The notes beneath the pieces are model-generated. The model had not been told where the DNA came from. It saw nothing but the letters and a program-made list of their open reading frames with translations, and made no database searches. This document shows positions 41,827-50,192 of a stretch of 64,000 nucleotides of DNA, in pieces. Each line of letters starts with the position of its first letter. The first letter of the stretch is position 1. The DNA comes from Porticoccus sp963974675 (GTDB lineage Bacteria; Pseudomonadota; Gammaproteobacteria; Pseudomonadales; Porticoccaceae). The stretch lies in the NCBI GenBank assembly GCA_963974675.1, contig CAXBDQ010000005.1, positions 1-64,000 on the forward strand. The letters run 5' to 3'. Position numbers and translations under genes: made by a program.

Positions 41827-44427
41827 TTAACCCCCTAGCTTTTGCTCTACCCAGCCAAACACGGAATCAATAGCTACGGGCAATGCGGCTATATCAGTAC
41901 CACCCCCCTGCGCCATATCAGGGCGACCACCGCCCTTACCACCCAGCTGAGCAGCCACAAACTGCATTAACTCACCCGCCTTCACGCGATCAGTAACGTC
42001 CTTAGTGACACCTGCCACCAAGGCAACTTTTTCACCACCCGTAGCAGCCAGTATAACCACCCCTGACCCCAGCTTGTTTTTTAGCTGATCGACCGTGTCG
42101 CGTAGTGCTTTCGGGTCAATGCCATCAAGGCTTGCTGACAGCACTTTAACACCTTTTATATTCCTAGCCTGACTGGTCAGATCACTACCGGCAGAACTGG
42201 CTAACTTACTTTTAAGCTGAGTATTTTGCTTCTCCAGTTCTTTTGATTCAGCGTACAACGCGACCACTTTTTGAGCGACATTATCACGGTTGGTTTTTAG
42301 GGTGCGGCTCACATCATCCAACTGCTTTTCTAATGCATCTAAATAACACAGTGCCTGCTCACCGGTCACTGCCTCTATACGACGAACACCAGCAGCAATA
42401 CCTGTCTCACTCGTCATTCGCATCAAACCAATATCACCCGTTCTAGAAACATGGGTGCCGCCACAAAGCTCCACAGAAAAACCTTCCCCCATGGTCAACA
42501 TTCGGACTTCATCACCATATTTTTCGCCAAACAGTGCCATGGCACCTTTTTGCTGGGCCGCGTCCATATCACAAAGGTCGGTTTCTACCACAGTGTTACG
42601 ACGAATCTCCTCGTTAACTCGACGCTCAACAGCTTTTAACTGCTCTGGAGATACGGCTTCAGAATGACTAAAGTCAAAGCGTAGACGTTTACTATCAACC
42701 AATGACCCCTTCTGTGTCACATGGTCACCCAAAACCTCCCTCAATGTCGCATGCAACAAATGGGTGGCAGAATGATTTAGAGCCGTTGCTAAACGAACAC
42801 TTGGATTGACTTCAGTATCAAGTGGTTGGCCAATATTGATAGAACCCAAAGTCACGACACCAATATGTAAATAGTGATTACCCTGCTTCTGACAATCATG
42901 CACATCAAACTCGATACCTGCTGTACGCAGGTGTCCATGATCGCCTGCCTGACCACCTGACTCAGCATAGAAAGAGGTGTTGTCGAGAATGACTACAGCC
43001 TCATCACCTTCAGAGACCGCCTCCACGGCATCACCGTCTTTCATCAAAGCCACCACGGCACCCGAGCCACGGGTAGAGTCATAACCCGTAAATTCTGTTT
43101 TACCGTCCAGCTTTAACTGCTGGGTATAATCTACCTTGAAAGACCCCGCTGCGCGTGCACGCTGCCGTTGAGTACCCATGGCATCTTCATAGCCAGGCAT
43201 ATCCAATGACAAGCCCCTCTCCCGGGCAATATCATTGGTCAAATCAACGGGAAAACCGTACGTATCATAAAGCGTAAAAATCACACCGCCGGGGATAACA
43301 TCACCCTTTAATTCGGCCAGCACCGAATCAAGAACGGTCATACCCTTATCCAGAGTTTTCTCAAACTGCCGCTCTTCTTTAAGCAAAACTTTTTCAACTT
43401 GTACCTGTGCGTCAACCAGTTCAGGGTAGGCCTCACCCATTTCCGCTACCAGCGCTGCCACCAAAGTGTGGAAGAAAGCTTGGGTTTGACCGAGTTGATT
43501 TCCGTGTCGAATGGCTCGACGGATAATACGACGCAACACATAACCTCGACCTTCGTTAGACGGTACAACACCATCCACAATTAAAAAGCTGCATGAACGA
43601 ATATGGTCAGCGATCACTCGCAGTGACTTGTTCTCCAAGTCGCTGGTTCCCGTTGCCTTTGCAGCAGCTTTAAGCAGCGCCTGAAACAGGTCGATTTCAT
43701 AGTTGCTATGAACGCCCTGCATCACTGCAGCAATACGCTCAAGTCCCATACCTGTATCGATCGAAGGCTTTGGCAAAGATTCCATGGTGCCATCAGCACT
43801 GCGCTGGTACTGCATAAATACCAGATTCCAAATTTCAATATAGCGGTCAAGATCGTCGTTTTCGCTTCCAGGTGGCCCACCGGGCACACCTTCACCGTGA
43901 TCATAAAAAATTTCAGAACAAGGGCCACAAGGGCCGGTATCACCCATTTGCCAAAAATTATCTTCATCTAGCCGGGAGAACCGCTCTGCACTGACGCCCA
44001 ACTCTTTCAGCCAGATATCTGCTGCCTCATCATCGGACACATGAACTGTCACCCACAAACGTTCTTCAGGAAGCCCTAGCTCCTCTGTCAAAAACTGCCA
44101 AGCAAACCTAATCGCCTCACGCTTGAAGTAATCACCAAAGCTGAAATTACCAAGCATCTCGAAAAAGGTGTGATGGCGAGCGGTATACCCTACATTTTCC
44201 AGATCATTGTGCTTACCACCTGCCCGCACACAACGCTGTGATGAGGTGGCGCGAGAATAGCTGCGCTTTTCGTCTCCTAGAAAAACGTCTTTAAACTGCA
44301 CCATGCCAGCGTTGGTAAACAACAACGTCGGGTCATTACCGGGAACCAAGCTACTACTTGCTACCACTTCATGGTTTTGGCGCTCAAAATACTTTAAAAA
44401 GGCGTTACGAATTTCAGCACTTTTCAT
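41827..44427 (-). CDS. alaS: Alanyl-tRNA synthetase
   Basis: The 866-residue class II synthetase has the aminoacylation domain (FFEMLGNFSFGDYFKREAI; WNLVFMQYQR; GMGLERIAAV), the editing domain with HSATHLLHATLREVLG and CGGTHVSRTGDIG (zinc ligands HxxxH and C/H), and the C-terminal oligomerisation region ending LGGKGGGRPDMAQGGG. Length is standard. The ATG at 44427 gives the conserved MKSAEIRNAFL start; a TTG two codons earlier is also open. It is part of the conserved alaS-lysC-csrA group. Confidence 0.97.
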   Translation of the reverse strand: MKSAEIRNAFLKYFERQNHEVVASSSLVPGNDPTLLFTNAGMVQFKDVFLGDEKRSYSRATSSQRCVRAGGKHNDLENVGYTARHHTFFEMLGNFSFGDYFKREAIRFAWQFLTEELGLPEERLWVTVHVSDDEAADIWLKELGVSAERFSRLDEDNFWQMGDTGPCGPCSEIFYDHGEGVPGGPPGSENDDLDRYIEIWNLVFMQYQRSADGTMESLPKPSIDTGMGLERIAAVMQGVHSNYEIDLFQALLKAAAKATGTSDLENKSLRVIADHIRSCSFLIVDGVVPSNEGRGYVLRRIIRRAIRHGNQLGQTQAFFHTLVAALVAEMGEAYPELVDAQVQVEKVLLKEERQFEKTLDKGMTVLDSVLAELKGDVIPGGVIFTLYDTYGFPVDLTNDIARERGLSLDMPGYEDAMGTQRQRARAAGSFKVDYTQQLKLDGKTEFTGYDSTRGSGAVVALMKDGDAVEAVSEGDEAVVILDNTSFYAESGGQAGDHGHLRTAGIEFDVHDCQKQGNHYLHIGVVTLGSINIGQPLDTEVNPSVRLATALNHSATHLLHATLREVLGDHVTQKGSLVDSKRLRFDFSHSEAVSPEQLKAVERRVNEEIRRNTVVETDLCDMDAAQQKGAMALFGEKYGDEVRMLTMGEGFSVELCGGTHVSRTGDIGLMRMTSETGIAAGVRRIEAVTGEQALCYLDALEKQLDDVSRTLKTNRDNVAQKVVALYAESKELEKQNTQLKSKLASSAGSDLTSQARNIKGVKVLSASLDGIDPKALRDTVDQLKNKLGSGVVILAATGGEKVALVAGVTKDVTDRVKAGELMQFVAAQLGGKGGGRPDMAQGGGTDIAALPVAIDSVFGWVEQKLGG

Positions 44428-44465
44428 AAACAATCAACTTCCACGGCCTGCTTTCAGGCCTCTTT

Positions 44466-44499
44466 ATAAAATACAGTTCTGGATAAAATACAGTTCTGG
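44466..44499. repeat. 17-bp perfect tandem duplication
   Basis: ATAAAATACAGTTCTGG occurs twice head to tail (44466-44482 and 44483-44499), ending three bases before the hinT stop codon on the other side of the alaS-hinT gap. It looks like a recent slippage duplication. No function is evident. Confidence 0.9.
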
Positions 44500-44502
44500 C
44501 TA

Positions 44503-44853
44503 TCAGAAGCCCAAATTGTCTTCGGAGAACGCCTTATTGCCAAGAATATGTAAATGAAGATGAAATACAGTTTGGCCAACACCGGCACCATTGTTTATCA
44601 CCACACGAAAAGCTTCATCAACACCCGCTTTTTTGGCGATATCTCCCACGGCTAACATCAGGTGTCCAAGCAGTGCCTTATCTTCCAAAGAAGCATCAAC
44701 CAACCGTGGTATAGGCTTCCTCGGGATGACTAACAAATGTGTCGGCGCTTTGGGGGCAATATCCTTAATAGCAATACAGTACTCATCCTCGTAGACAATA
44801 TCAGCAGGGATATCGCCATTCATGATTTTGGTAAAAAGTGTTTCTTCTGGCAT
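44503..44853 (-). CDS. hinT: HIT family purine nucleoside phosphoramidase
   Basis: The 116-residue protein has the histidine triad HLHLHILG near the C-terminus, and ETLFTKIMNGDIPADIVYEDEYCIAIKDIAPKAPTHLLVIPRKPI at the N-terminus, the HinT pattern. It hydrolyses adenosine phosphoramidates and lysyl-AMP-like compounds in the cytoplasm. ATG at 44853 is used; a TTG four codons upstream overlaps the GGGG ribosome binding site and is less likely. It is downstream of the Trm112-like gene and upstream of alaS. Confidence 0.92.
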   Translation of the reverse strand: MPEETLFTKIMNGDIPADIVYEDEYCIAIKDIAPKAPTHLLVIPRKPIPRLVDASLEDKALLGHLMLAVGDIAKKAGVDEAFRVVINNGAGVGQTVFHLHLHILGNKAFSEDNLGF

Positions 44854-44906
44854 GTTCTGTTTCAACCCCTCGCACTACTTTAACCTTGGCACCCACTTTA
44901 ACGCTA

Positions 44907-45101
44907 TTAGTGGTTAGAGCCGAGCTTCTCGTCAACACTCAACTGACGTGCTTCGCTTTCCAGCATCACAGGAATACCATCACGAATGGGGTAAGCCAAA
45001 CCACTGGCACGACAGATAAGTTCGTCTTTTTCTTTGTCATATTCCAACGGTGCTTTACTCACCGGACACACCAAAATACTTAGCAATTTCTTGTCGATCA
45101 T
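44907..45101 (-). CDS. Trm112 family protein
   Basis: The 64-residue protein has the YcaR/Trm112 pattern: DKKLLSILVCPVSKAPLEYDKEKDELICRASGLAYPIRDGIPVML. Bacterial members are small zinc-ribbon-like proteins; the first Cys pair of the zinc knuckle is reduced to one Cys here, as in many bacterial forms. Related proteins activate methyltransferases, but the bacterial partner is unknown. GGGGGC precedes the ATG. Confidence 0.88.
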   Translation of the reverse strand: MIDKKLLSILVCPVSKAPLEYDKEKDELICRASGLAYPIRDGIPVMLESEARQLSVDEKLGSNH

Positions 45102-45242
45102 AGTGCCCCCAGGCTGTGGATATAGTACGGTGGCAAGTTTAAGGGAAAGATGAAGTTAAGACCACGCCTAGGGGGGCTTTACTCAAAGATTGAACGAAAG
45201 GAATTAATAGCCTATTTACAGTAATAATAGGCCGCATTGAAA

Positions 45243-46130
45243 CTATTCAGCGCTAGCCGGAAAGTACTTCAGCACCAACTCGGGATCCAAGCGCACGTTA
45301 AACCAATTGATGCGCCAGTCCAAATGTGGCCCTGTAGCTCGGCCTGTTGCACCAACACGAGCAATTAGATCACCCGCCTCTACTCTCTGACCATTCTCTG
45401 CCACCACGTCACTAAGATGTATAAAGGTTGAGCTAATGCCATGGCCGTGATCGACGATCAGCGTTCCTCCCGAATAAAACATATCTCGATGCACCAACGT
45501 CACAACACCGGGAGCGGGAGCAAAAACATCTGTACCTTTTGGTGCAGCAATATCCAATCCATAATGAGGACTTCCGGGCTTACCGTTATAAACTCTGCGG
45601 CTGCCATAAACACCAGTAATGGGGCCTTTTAACGGTTTCTGAAACCCCCGCAAAAAATCCCGATAATGCCCATCTCCAGATCTAGCCTGTTTAACCAACA
45701 CCGCTTCCTGACGGATTCTTTCCAACACCTCATTTGGTGGCGTGACTGTTTTTTGGGGAACACCGTTAACACGTTGTTCTCGATACTCACGCTGGGCCAC
45801 CGAAAACTCATGGAGCTCTTGATTGCCCTCACGCCCGTCCACAGTCAGCAGCGTTATTTTTGATGGTGCATCTCGCCCCAGCCCAAAGACAAATAAGCCG
45901 TCTGCTTCAACTCTTATCTGATGGTTCATCAGCTCCACTGTGGAACCCGGCGCCACACGACCAATCAACAACGACCCTTGAGACAGAGCACCCGTCAACT
46001 CAAGAGCTGATACAGCTGACCCCACCAATGTGACAACCAGAACGATAAGACACCGGGGCAAGGACATGCCAAGTTTCATAGCTGAATCACTTTCAATTTT
46101 TATCCCTTTGCTTTTTATTAATTCATTCAT
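45243..46130 (-). CDS. M23 family metallopeptidase-like protein, exported
   Basis: The 295-residue protein has a hydrophobic export segment (LPRCLIVLVVTLVGSAVSA), a beta-rich domain, and a C-terminal LytM/M23 domain with HYGLDIA and VDHGHGISSTFIHLS. In the last motif GPHLDW replaces the usual GPHLHW, so one expected zinc-ligand His is Asp. It may still act on peptidoglycan crosslinks or be a regulator of amidases. The ATG at 46130 overlaps the TGA of the upstream gene (ATGA), implying coupled translation; an in-frame ATG at 46079 would give a more ordinary signal peptide. Confidence 0.82.
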   Translation of the reverse strand: MNELIKSKGIKIESDSAMKLGMSLPRCLIVLVVTLVGSAVSALELTGALSQGSLLIGRVAPGSTVELMNHQIRVEADGLFVFGLGRDAPSKITLLTVDGREGNQELHEFSVAQREYREQRVNGVPQKTVTPPNEVLERIRQEAVLVKQARSGDGHYRDFLRGFQKPLKGPITGVYGSRRVYNGKPGSPHYGLDIAAPKGTDVFAPAPGVVTLVHRDMFYSGGTLIVDHGHGISSTFIHLSDVVAENGQRVEAGDLIARVGATGRATGPHLDWRINWFNVRLDPELVLKYFPASAE

Positions 46131-46573
46131 TCAAACGCTTTCTTGTCTTTCGCATCTCGAACTACCGGCGTTTCCTTATCAAAATAGGGCTCCAAAGAAT
46201 CCACCTGACAATGCTTTCCCGTGTGTAGCACTCTTATTGAATAGCTATGAGTACAAAACAAATTGTTTCGGGAGGTATACACAAAACCATTTTGCATAAT
46301 GTCTTTACAGGAATCCATGAAACGCATTTTTACTTGTTTGCCGTCCACCAACTGAAGTATTGCAGAATTTTCATCCAAAAGTTTTACCTTCTGAATGCGA
46401 TGACTACTGAGACAACCATTGTAAATACCCCAATCTTCTAGGTCGACATCAACTTTCGATAGGCTGATCCCATTCACCCCATCGCTTGCTTCGTCTTCTG
46501 ATAAAAGCACAGGGTGTCCAGGAACACTCGAGAGGAATACAACCATGACCAAAGCAATAAATAGATGCAACAC
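46127..46573 (-). CDS. Exported small protein, DUF6491-like
   Basis: The 148-residue precursor has a signal peptide (LHLFIALVMVVFLSSVPG). The mature part has four well-spaced Cys residues (GCLSSHRIQ, MDSCKDIM, LFCTHS, HCQVDSLEPY), which suggests two disulfides in the periplasm. The CL...I...D...I...G...C...LC...C..-.-F/Y arrangement resembles DUF6491 proteins, but I am not certain. Coupled by ATGA to the M23 gene, so the two products may act together at the envelope. Confidence 0.6.
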   Translation of the reverse strand: MLHLFIALVMVVFLSSVPGHPVLLSEDEASDGVNGISLSKVDVDLEDWGIYNGCLSSHRIQKVKLLDENSAILQLVDGKQVKMRFMDSCKDIMQNGFVYTSRNNLFCTHSYSIRVLHTGKHCQVDSLEPYFDKETPVVRDAKDKKAFE

Positions 46574-46698
46574 AAAAACTCGCTATAAAATAATTCAAAG
46601 CTTAGATTGACTGACTGCCAGTCCGTTCCTCAAAAGGAGAAAGATATTTTATGAGTGTTGGCGTGAAAAAAATTTACACCACTCCGGCACAGAGAGAC

Positions 46699-47208
46699 TT
46701 AGTCATTATCAGGGCAGGAAGAATTGAAGCATTTAGAAATTTGATCCGAATTGAACCCGCGATAGTGAAGAAAACTACTGCGCCTAGCTCTCTCCTTGAA
46801 ATCCTCACAGAATTTTGTTCCATACTTTTTGTTGAGCACCGCACTGGCCAACTCACACCAGTCAACACCACTTTCTTCTAAAATATGTTCTATAAGGTAT
46901 TGGTCAACACCCCGTTGTTGTAATTCCATACTGATACGATTAGGCCCCAGCCCCCGCCTTATTCGAGAGGATAAAAATGCTTCAGCAAACCTCTCATCAG
47001 ACTGAAGATTGTCCTGCTGCAACTCAAAGACAACCTGACCTATTATTTCAGAATAATCAGGTAATTTATCGCTCAGCTTCCGCTGTAATTCAAAACAGGA
47101 ATGCTCTCTGCGCGCCAATAAGTTCATCGCACGCATCCGTACAATAGACTTGGGATTTTCTTGCTGCCCACTCGCTTGTTGAGAAATAGATTGATCTGTT
47201 TGAGTCAT
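46699..47208 (-). CDS. recX: Regulatory protein RecX
   Basis: The 169-residue protein has the three-repeat RecX architecture: AMNLLARREHSCFELQRKLSDK, DNLQSDERFAEAFLSSRIRRGLGPNRISMELQQRGV and KKYGTKFCEDFKERARRSSFLHYRGFNSDQISKCF. RecX binds RecA filaments and limits recombinase activity. It is usually directly after recA; here a sterol-desaturase-family gene and about 1.2 kb intervene, so it needs its own promoter, probably in the 288-bp gap upstream. No LexA box was found there. Confidence 0.93.
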   Translation of the reverse strand: MTQTDQSISQQASGQQENPKSIVRMRAMNLLARREHSCFELQRKLSDKLPDYSEIIGQVVFELQQDNLQSDERFAEAFLSSRIRRGLGPNRISMELQQRGVDQYLIEHILEESGVDWCELASAVLNKKYGTKFCEDFKERARRSSFLHYRGFNSDQISKCFNSSCPDND

Positions 47209-47496
47209 TGATTACCTGACCATTTTTTCCGGGAGCTTTTAATTGAGCGATACACCTAATACGCCAATTTTCAATAATGTCTGGACTATTTTAGTCGGCC
47301 GCACCTATCGCATCAAAGTGCCTTCACCTTTGTTACTGTTTACCTGAAATTTCCTGAGCTTTCTTCAGCGCTTTTCTTTGGTCCGCTCTTTAAGCTAAAT
47401 TTTCAACCTACAGTCCCAAAGTTACCCCACTGAGCCAGCCCTTCCTATTTATAACCGTTTCTTTTACAGACATGTAATCGTAAACAGGCGTATTTT

Positions 47497-48267
47497 CTAC
47501 CTAATACGCTTGAACGGTTCCAACATCAACTGAACCAGACCCTCATCACGCCTATGTTCAATCCCTATTTTCATATCTGCTTGTCGATGATGCTTAGAGC
47601 TGCTTCCAAACATACGGTCCCAAAAGCTAAATATCGTACCGTAATTGCTATCAGTATCCTGTTGTATCGCGTGGTGGTGAACCCAATGTATAGCTGGGGT
47701 AATGATTACCCGTGACAGTATTCTCTCCAACCTTACAGGCAAACGTACGTTGGAATGATGAAAACCTGCATTGGTCAGTACTACTGCCTCAAAAATTATG
47801 ACGGATAGCAGGGGCATGCCTAAGCAAACAATGACAAGCGAACGCACCAACGCGGACAAGACAACTTCACCAAAATGAAATCGCACCGCTGAGGTGACAT
47901 CTAACCACTCATCCAAGTGATGTACCTGATGAAAGCGCCAAAGCAAAGATATACGATGATTAGCCCTGTGCCACCAGTAGATCCAAAGATCCAAAATCAA
48001 AACGTCGAGCAATAATCCGCCCCACCCTTCGGCTAACAAGCCACTACGCCAATTTATACCCCAACCTACGGCAATAAACGTTATAGGTAACACAATGAAG
48101 GGGGACACCAAACTGTTGCATAACCATAAGGAGATGTTACGTAACATACGGTTTTTCGACGCAATGGCCTTAGGCACTACCGCTGAGGGAAAGTAACGCT
48201 CTGCCACAAATAAGCCTAGTAGAAGACTGACTACAATAATGCTCTTATAAACGACCAGCTCTGGCAT
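47497..48267 (-). CDS. Sterol desaturase/fatty acid hydroxylase family membrane protein
   Basis: The 256-residue integral membrane protein has the di-iron histidine clusters of the family: HRANH (HX3H), HQVHH (HX2HH), and HHS plus HWVHHH later, with four or so TM segments. Such enzymes introduce hydroxyl groups or double bonds into lipids using O2. The substrate is unknown. It lies between recA and recX, splitting the usual pair, and looks like an insertion in this lineage. Confidence 0.88.
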   Translation of the reverse strand: MPELVVYKSIIVVSLLLGLFVAERYFPSAVVPKAIASKNRMLRNISLWLCNSLVSPFIVLPITFIAVGWGINWRSGLLAEGWGGLLLDVLILDLWIYWWHRANHRISLLWRFHQVHHLDEWLDVTSAVRFHFGEVVLSALVRSLVIVCLGMPLLSVIIFEAVVLTNAGFHHSNVRLPVRLERILSRVIITPAIHWVHHHAIQQDTDSNYGTIFSFWDRMFGSSSKHHRQADMKIGIEHRRDEGLVQLMLEPFKRIR

Positions 48268-48373
48268 CTATATACTTCTCAACTATTATTAAGTTATCCA
48301 CATTCTGCATCACAGAAATGATTTTCTACAATATTGTTCACTATTTTTATAATACATCGAGGAACTTACCTAC

Positions 48374-48409
48374 AAAAAAGCCGTACTTCTAGAGGAAGCA
48401 CGGCTTTTT
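48374..48409 (-). terminator. Rho-independent terminator of recA
   Basis: AAAAAGCCGT and ACGGCTTTTT flank a loop region that extends the stem with CTTC/GAAG after one mismatch, and minus-strand reading ends in six T. It follows the recA stop codon by about 30 bp. Confidence 0.85.
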
Positions 48410-48439
48410 CTTACTTACATGAAAATTTTGGTACGGAGA

Positions 48440-49507
48440 TTAAGCTCTAACCTCAGATTCCTCTGGATTCGCTGATTCTTTTTTAATCAACTCATCTTCA
48501 GTAGAATTTTTCTTTTTCACAACAGGCATTAACTCAGTACGAATTTTCTGTTCGATTTCATTAGCAATTTCTGGATTTTCACGCAAATATTCACAAGCAT
48601 TTGCCTTACCTTGGCCTATTTTGTTGCCATTGTAGGCATACCAGGCGCCGGCCTTATCAACCAGACCGCATTTCACCCCTAGATCAACTATTTCACCTAG
48701 ATGGTTAATACCCTCGCCATAGAGAATCTGAAACTCACATTGTTTGAAGGGTGGGGATACTTTGTTTTTCACCACCTTCACTCGGGTCTCATTCCCCACC
48801 ACCTCATCGCCATCTTTCACCGCACCGATGCGACGAATATCCAAACGAACAGATGAGTAAAATTTTAATGCATTACCACCGGTCGTTGTTTCAGGGTTAC
48901 CGAACATCACACCGATTTTCATGCGAATTTGGTTAATGAAAATGACCAAACAATTGGCATGTTTTATATTGCCTGTCAGTTTGCGCAGCGCCTGCGACAT
49001 CAAACGGGCCTGCAGGCCCACGTGGTGATCACCCATTTCTCCTTCGATTTCAGCACGGGGGGTCAAGGCAGCCACGGAATCCACAACCAACACATCTACC
49101 GTGCCGGAACGCACCAACATATCAGTAACTTCCAGTGCTTGTTCACCGGTATCCGGCTGAGACACCAGCAAGTCATCAACATTAACACCCAATTTTTCTG
49201 CATAAATAGGGTCCAAGGCATGTTCTGCATCGACAAAAGCACAGGTACCACCTTGCTTTTGAGCCTCAGCAATCACTTGCAAAGTCAGCGTTGTTTTACC
49301 CGAAGACTCTGGCCCATAGATCTCCACAACTCGCCCCTTCGGCAAACCACCGATACCCAATGCAATGTCCAGACCTAATGAGCCAGTAGAGATAGACGGC
49401 ATAACCACATGCTCTCTGTCTCCCATACGCATAACTGTCCCTTTGCCGAACTGACGTTCAATTTGATCCAGTGCCGCTTTAAGCGCCTTTTCTTTATTAG
49501 GGTCCAT
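48440..49507 (-). CDS. recA: Recombinase RecA
   Basis: The 355-residue DNA strand-exchange ATPase has the Walker A GPESSGKTT near residue 66, the VDAEHALDPIYAEKLGV segment, Walker B-type LVVDSVAALTPRAEIEGEMGDHHVGLQARLMSQALRKLTG and FINQIRMKIGVMFGNPETTTGGNALKFYSSVRLDIRR. AGAGG lies before the ATG at 49507; a GTG two codons upstream is an alternative. A perfect CTGT-N8-ACAG LexA box lies 122 bp upstream, so it is SOS-inducible. pncC (cinA-type) is upstream on the same strand as in many relatives. Confidence 0.98.
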   Translation of the reverse strand: MDPNKEKALKAALDQIERQFGKGTVMRMGDREHVVMPSISTGSLGLDIALGIGGLPKGRVVEIYGPESSGKTTLTLQVIAEAQKQGGTCAFVDAEHALDPIYAEKLGVNVDDLLVSQPDTGEQALEVTDMLVRSGTVDVLVVDSVAALTPRAEIEGEMGDHHVGLQARLMSQALRKLTGNIKHANCLVIFINQIRMKIGVMFGNPETTTGGNALKFYSSVRLDIRRIGAVKDGDEVVGNETRVKVVKNKVSPPFKQCEFQILYGEGINHLGEIVDLGVKCGLVDKAGAWYAYNGNKIGQGKANACEYLRENPEIANEIEQKIRTELMPVVKKKNSTEDELIKKESANPEESEVRA

Positions 49508-49628
49508 GATCACTGCCTCTTTATTCTTAATTGACTCTGTAATTCTTAAATGACTTTTATTTCCTAAATGCTCAACTTTTGATACCTGAACATTTGAATT
49601 TCCAGTAGCTTACCCCAAATTTTTTATA

Positions 49629-49644
49629 CTGTATAGTCATACAG
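49629..49644 (-). promoter_or_regulatory. LexA box (SOS operator) of recA
   Basis: CTGTATAGTCATACAG matches the gammaproteobacterial LexA consensus CTGT-N8-ACAG perfectly. It lies between the stop of pncC and the recA start, next to a TATAAA that could serve as the -10 element on the minus strand. Confidence 0.9.
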
Positions 49645-49648
49645 TACT

Positions 49649-50149
49649 CTATTTTTCTAGGATATGAATCAGGCCCTTTAATGCCTGCTCTATCGCTGCC
49701 GCTCTAACGGTAGAACGCTCGCCCTTAAACTGGAACGACTGAGCTTCCATCACACTGACATCTCCACCACTACGTTTTGCCCAGCAAAACCACACAAGAC
49801 CGACTGGCTTTTCCTTTGTACCCCCACCGGGTCCCGCCACGCCACTGACTGCAACGGCAACATCTGCATCAGATGATTTCAATGCACCAAGAGCCATAAG
49901 CTCCACTACGGACTTACTGACTGCACCTTCAGACAACAACACCTCTGCCGGCACACCTAACAATTGTTGTTTTGATTGATTTGCATAGGTAACGAAACCA
50001 GCATGAAACCACTGTGAGCTACCGGGCACATCAGTAATAGCACTGGCAACCCCGCCGCCCGTACATGACTCAGCACAGGTAACCGTCTGTCGCTGGGACA
50101 ACAGCTTTTCACCCAACTGAATAGCAAGTATTGCAGAGTTACCATTCAT
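49649..50149 (-). CDS. pncC: CinA-family C-terminal domain protein, nicotinamide-nucleotide amidase
   Basis: The 166-residue protein consists of the CinA C-terminal domain alone: TVTCAESCTGGGVASAITDVPGSSQWFHAGFVTYANQSK, LGVPAEVLLSEGAVS and VAVSGVAGPGGGTKEKPVGLVWF. The catalytic Ser in AESCTGG and the SGVAGPGGGT loop are intact. PncC deamidates NMN to nicotinic acid mononucleotide in NAD salvage. The gene lies just before recA, a conserved order. The start is ATG or the adjacent upstream GTG with AGGG. Confidence 0.92.
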   Translation of the reverse strand: MNGNSAILAIQLGEKLLSQRQTVTCAESCTGGGVASAITDVPGSSQWFHAGFVTYANQSKQQLLGVPAEVLLSEGAVSKSVVELMALGALKSSDADVAVAVSGVAGPGGGTKEKPVGLVWFCWAKRSGGDVSVMEAQSFQFKGERSTVRAAAIEQALKGLIHILEK

Positions 50150-50192
50150 CACAATGCCCTATTTCATAGCAATATATTTTATCAATTAGATG

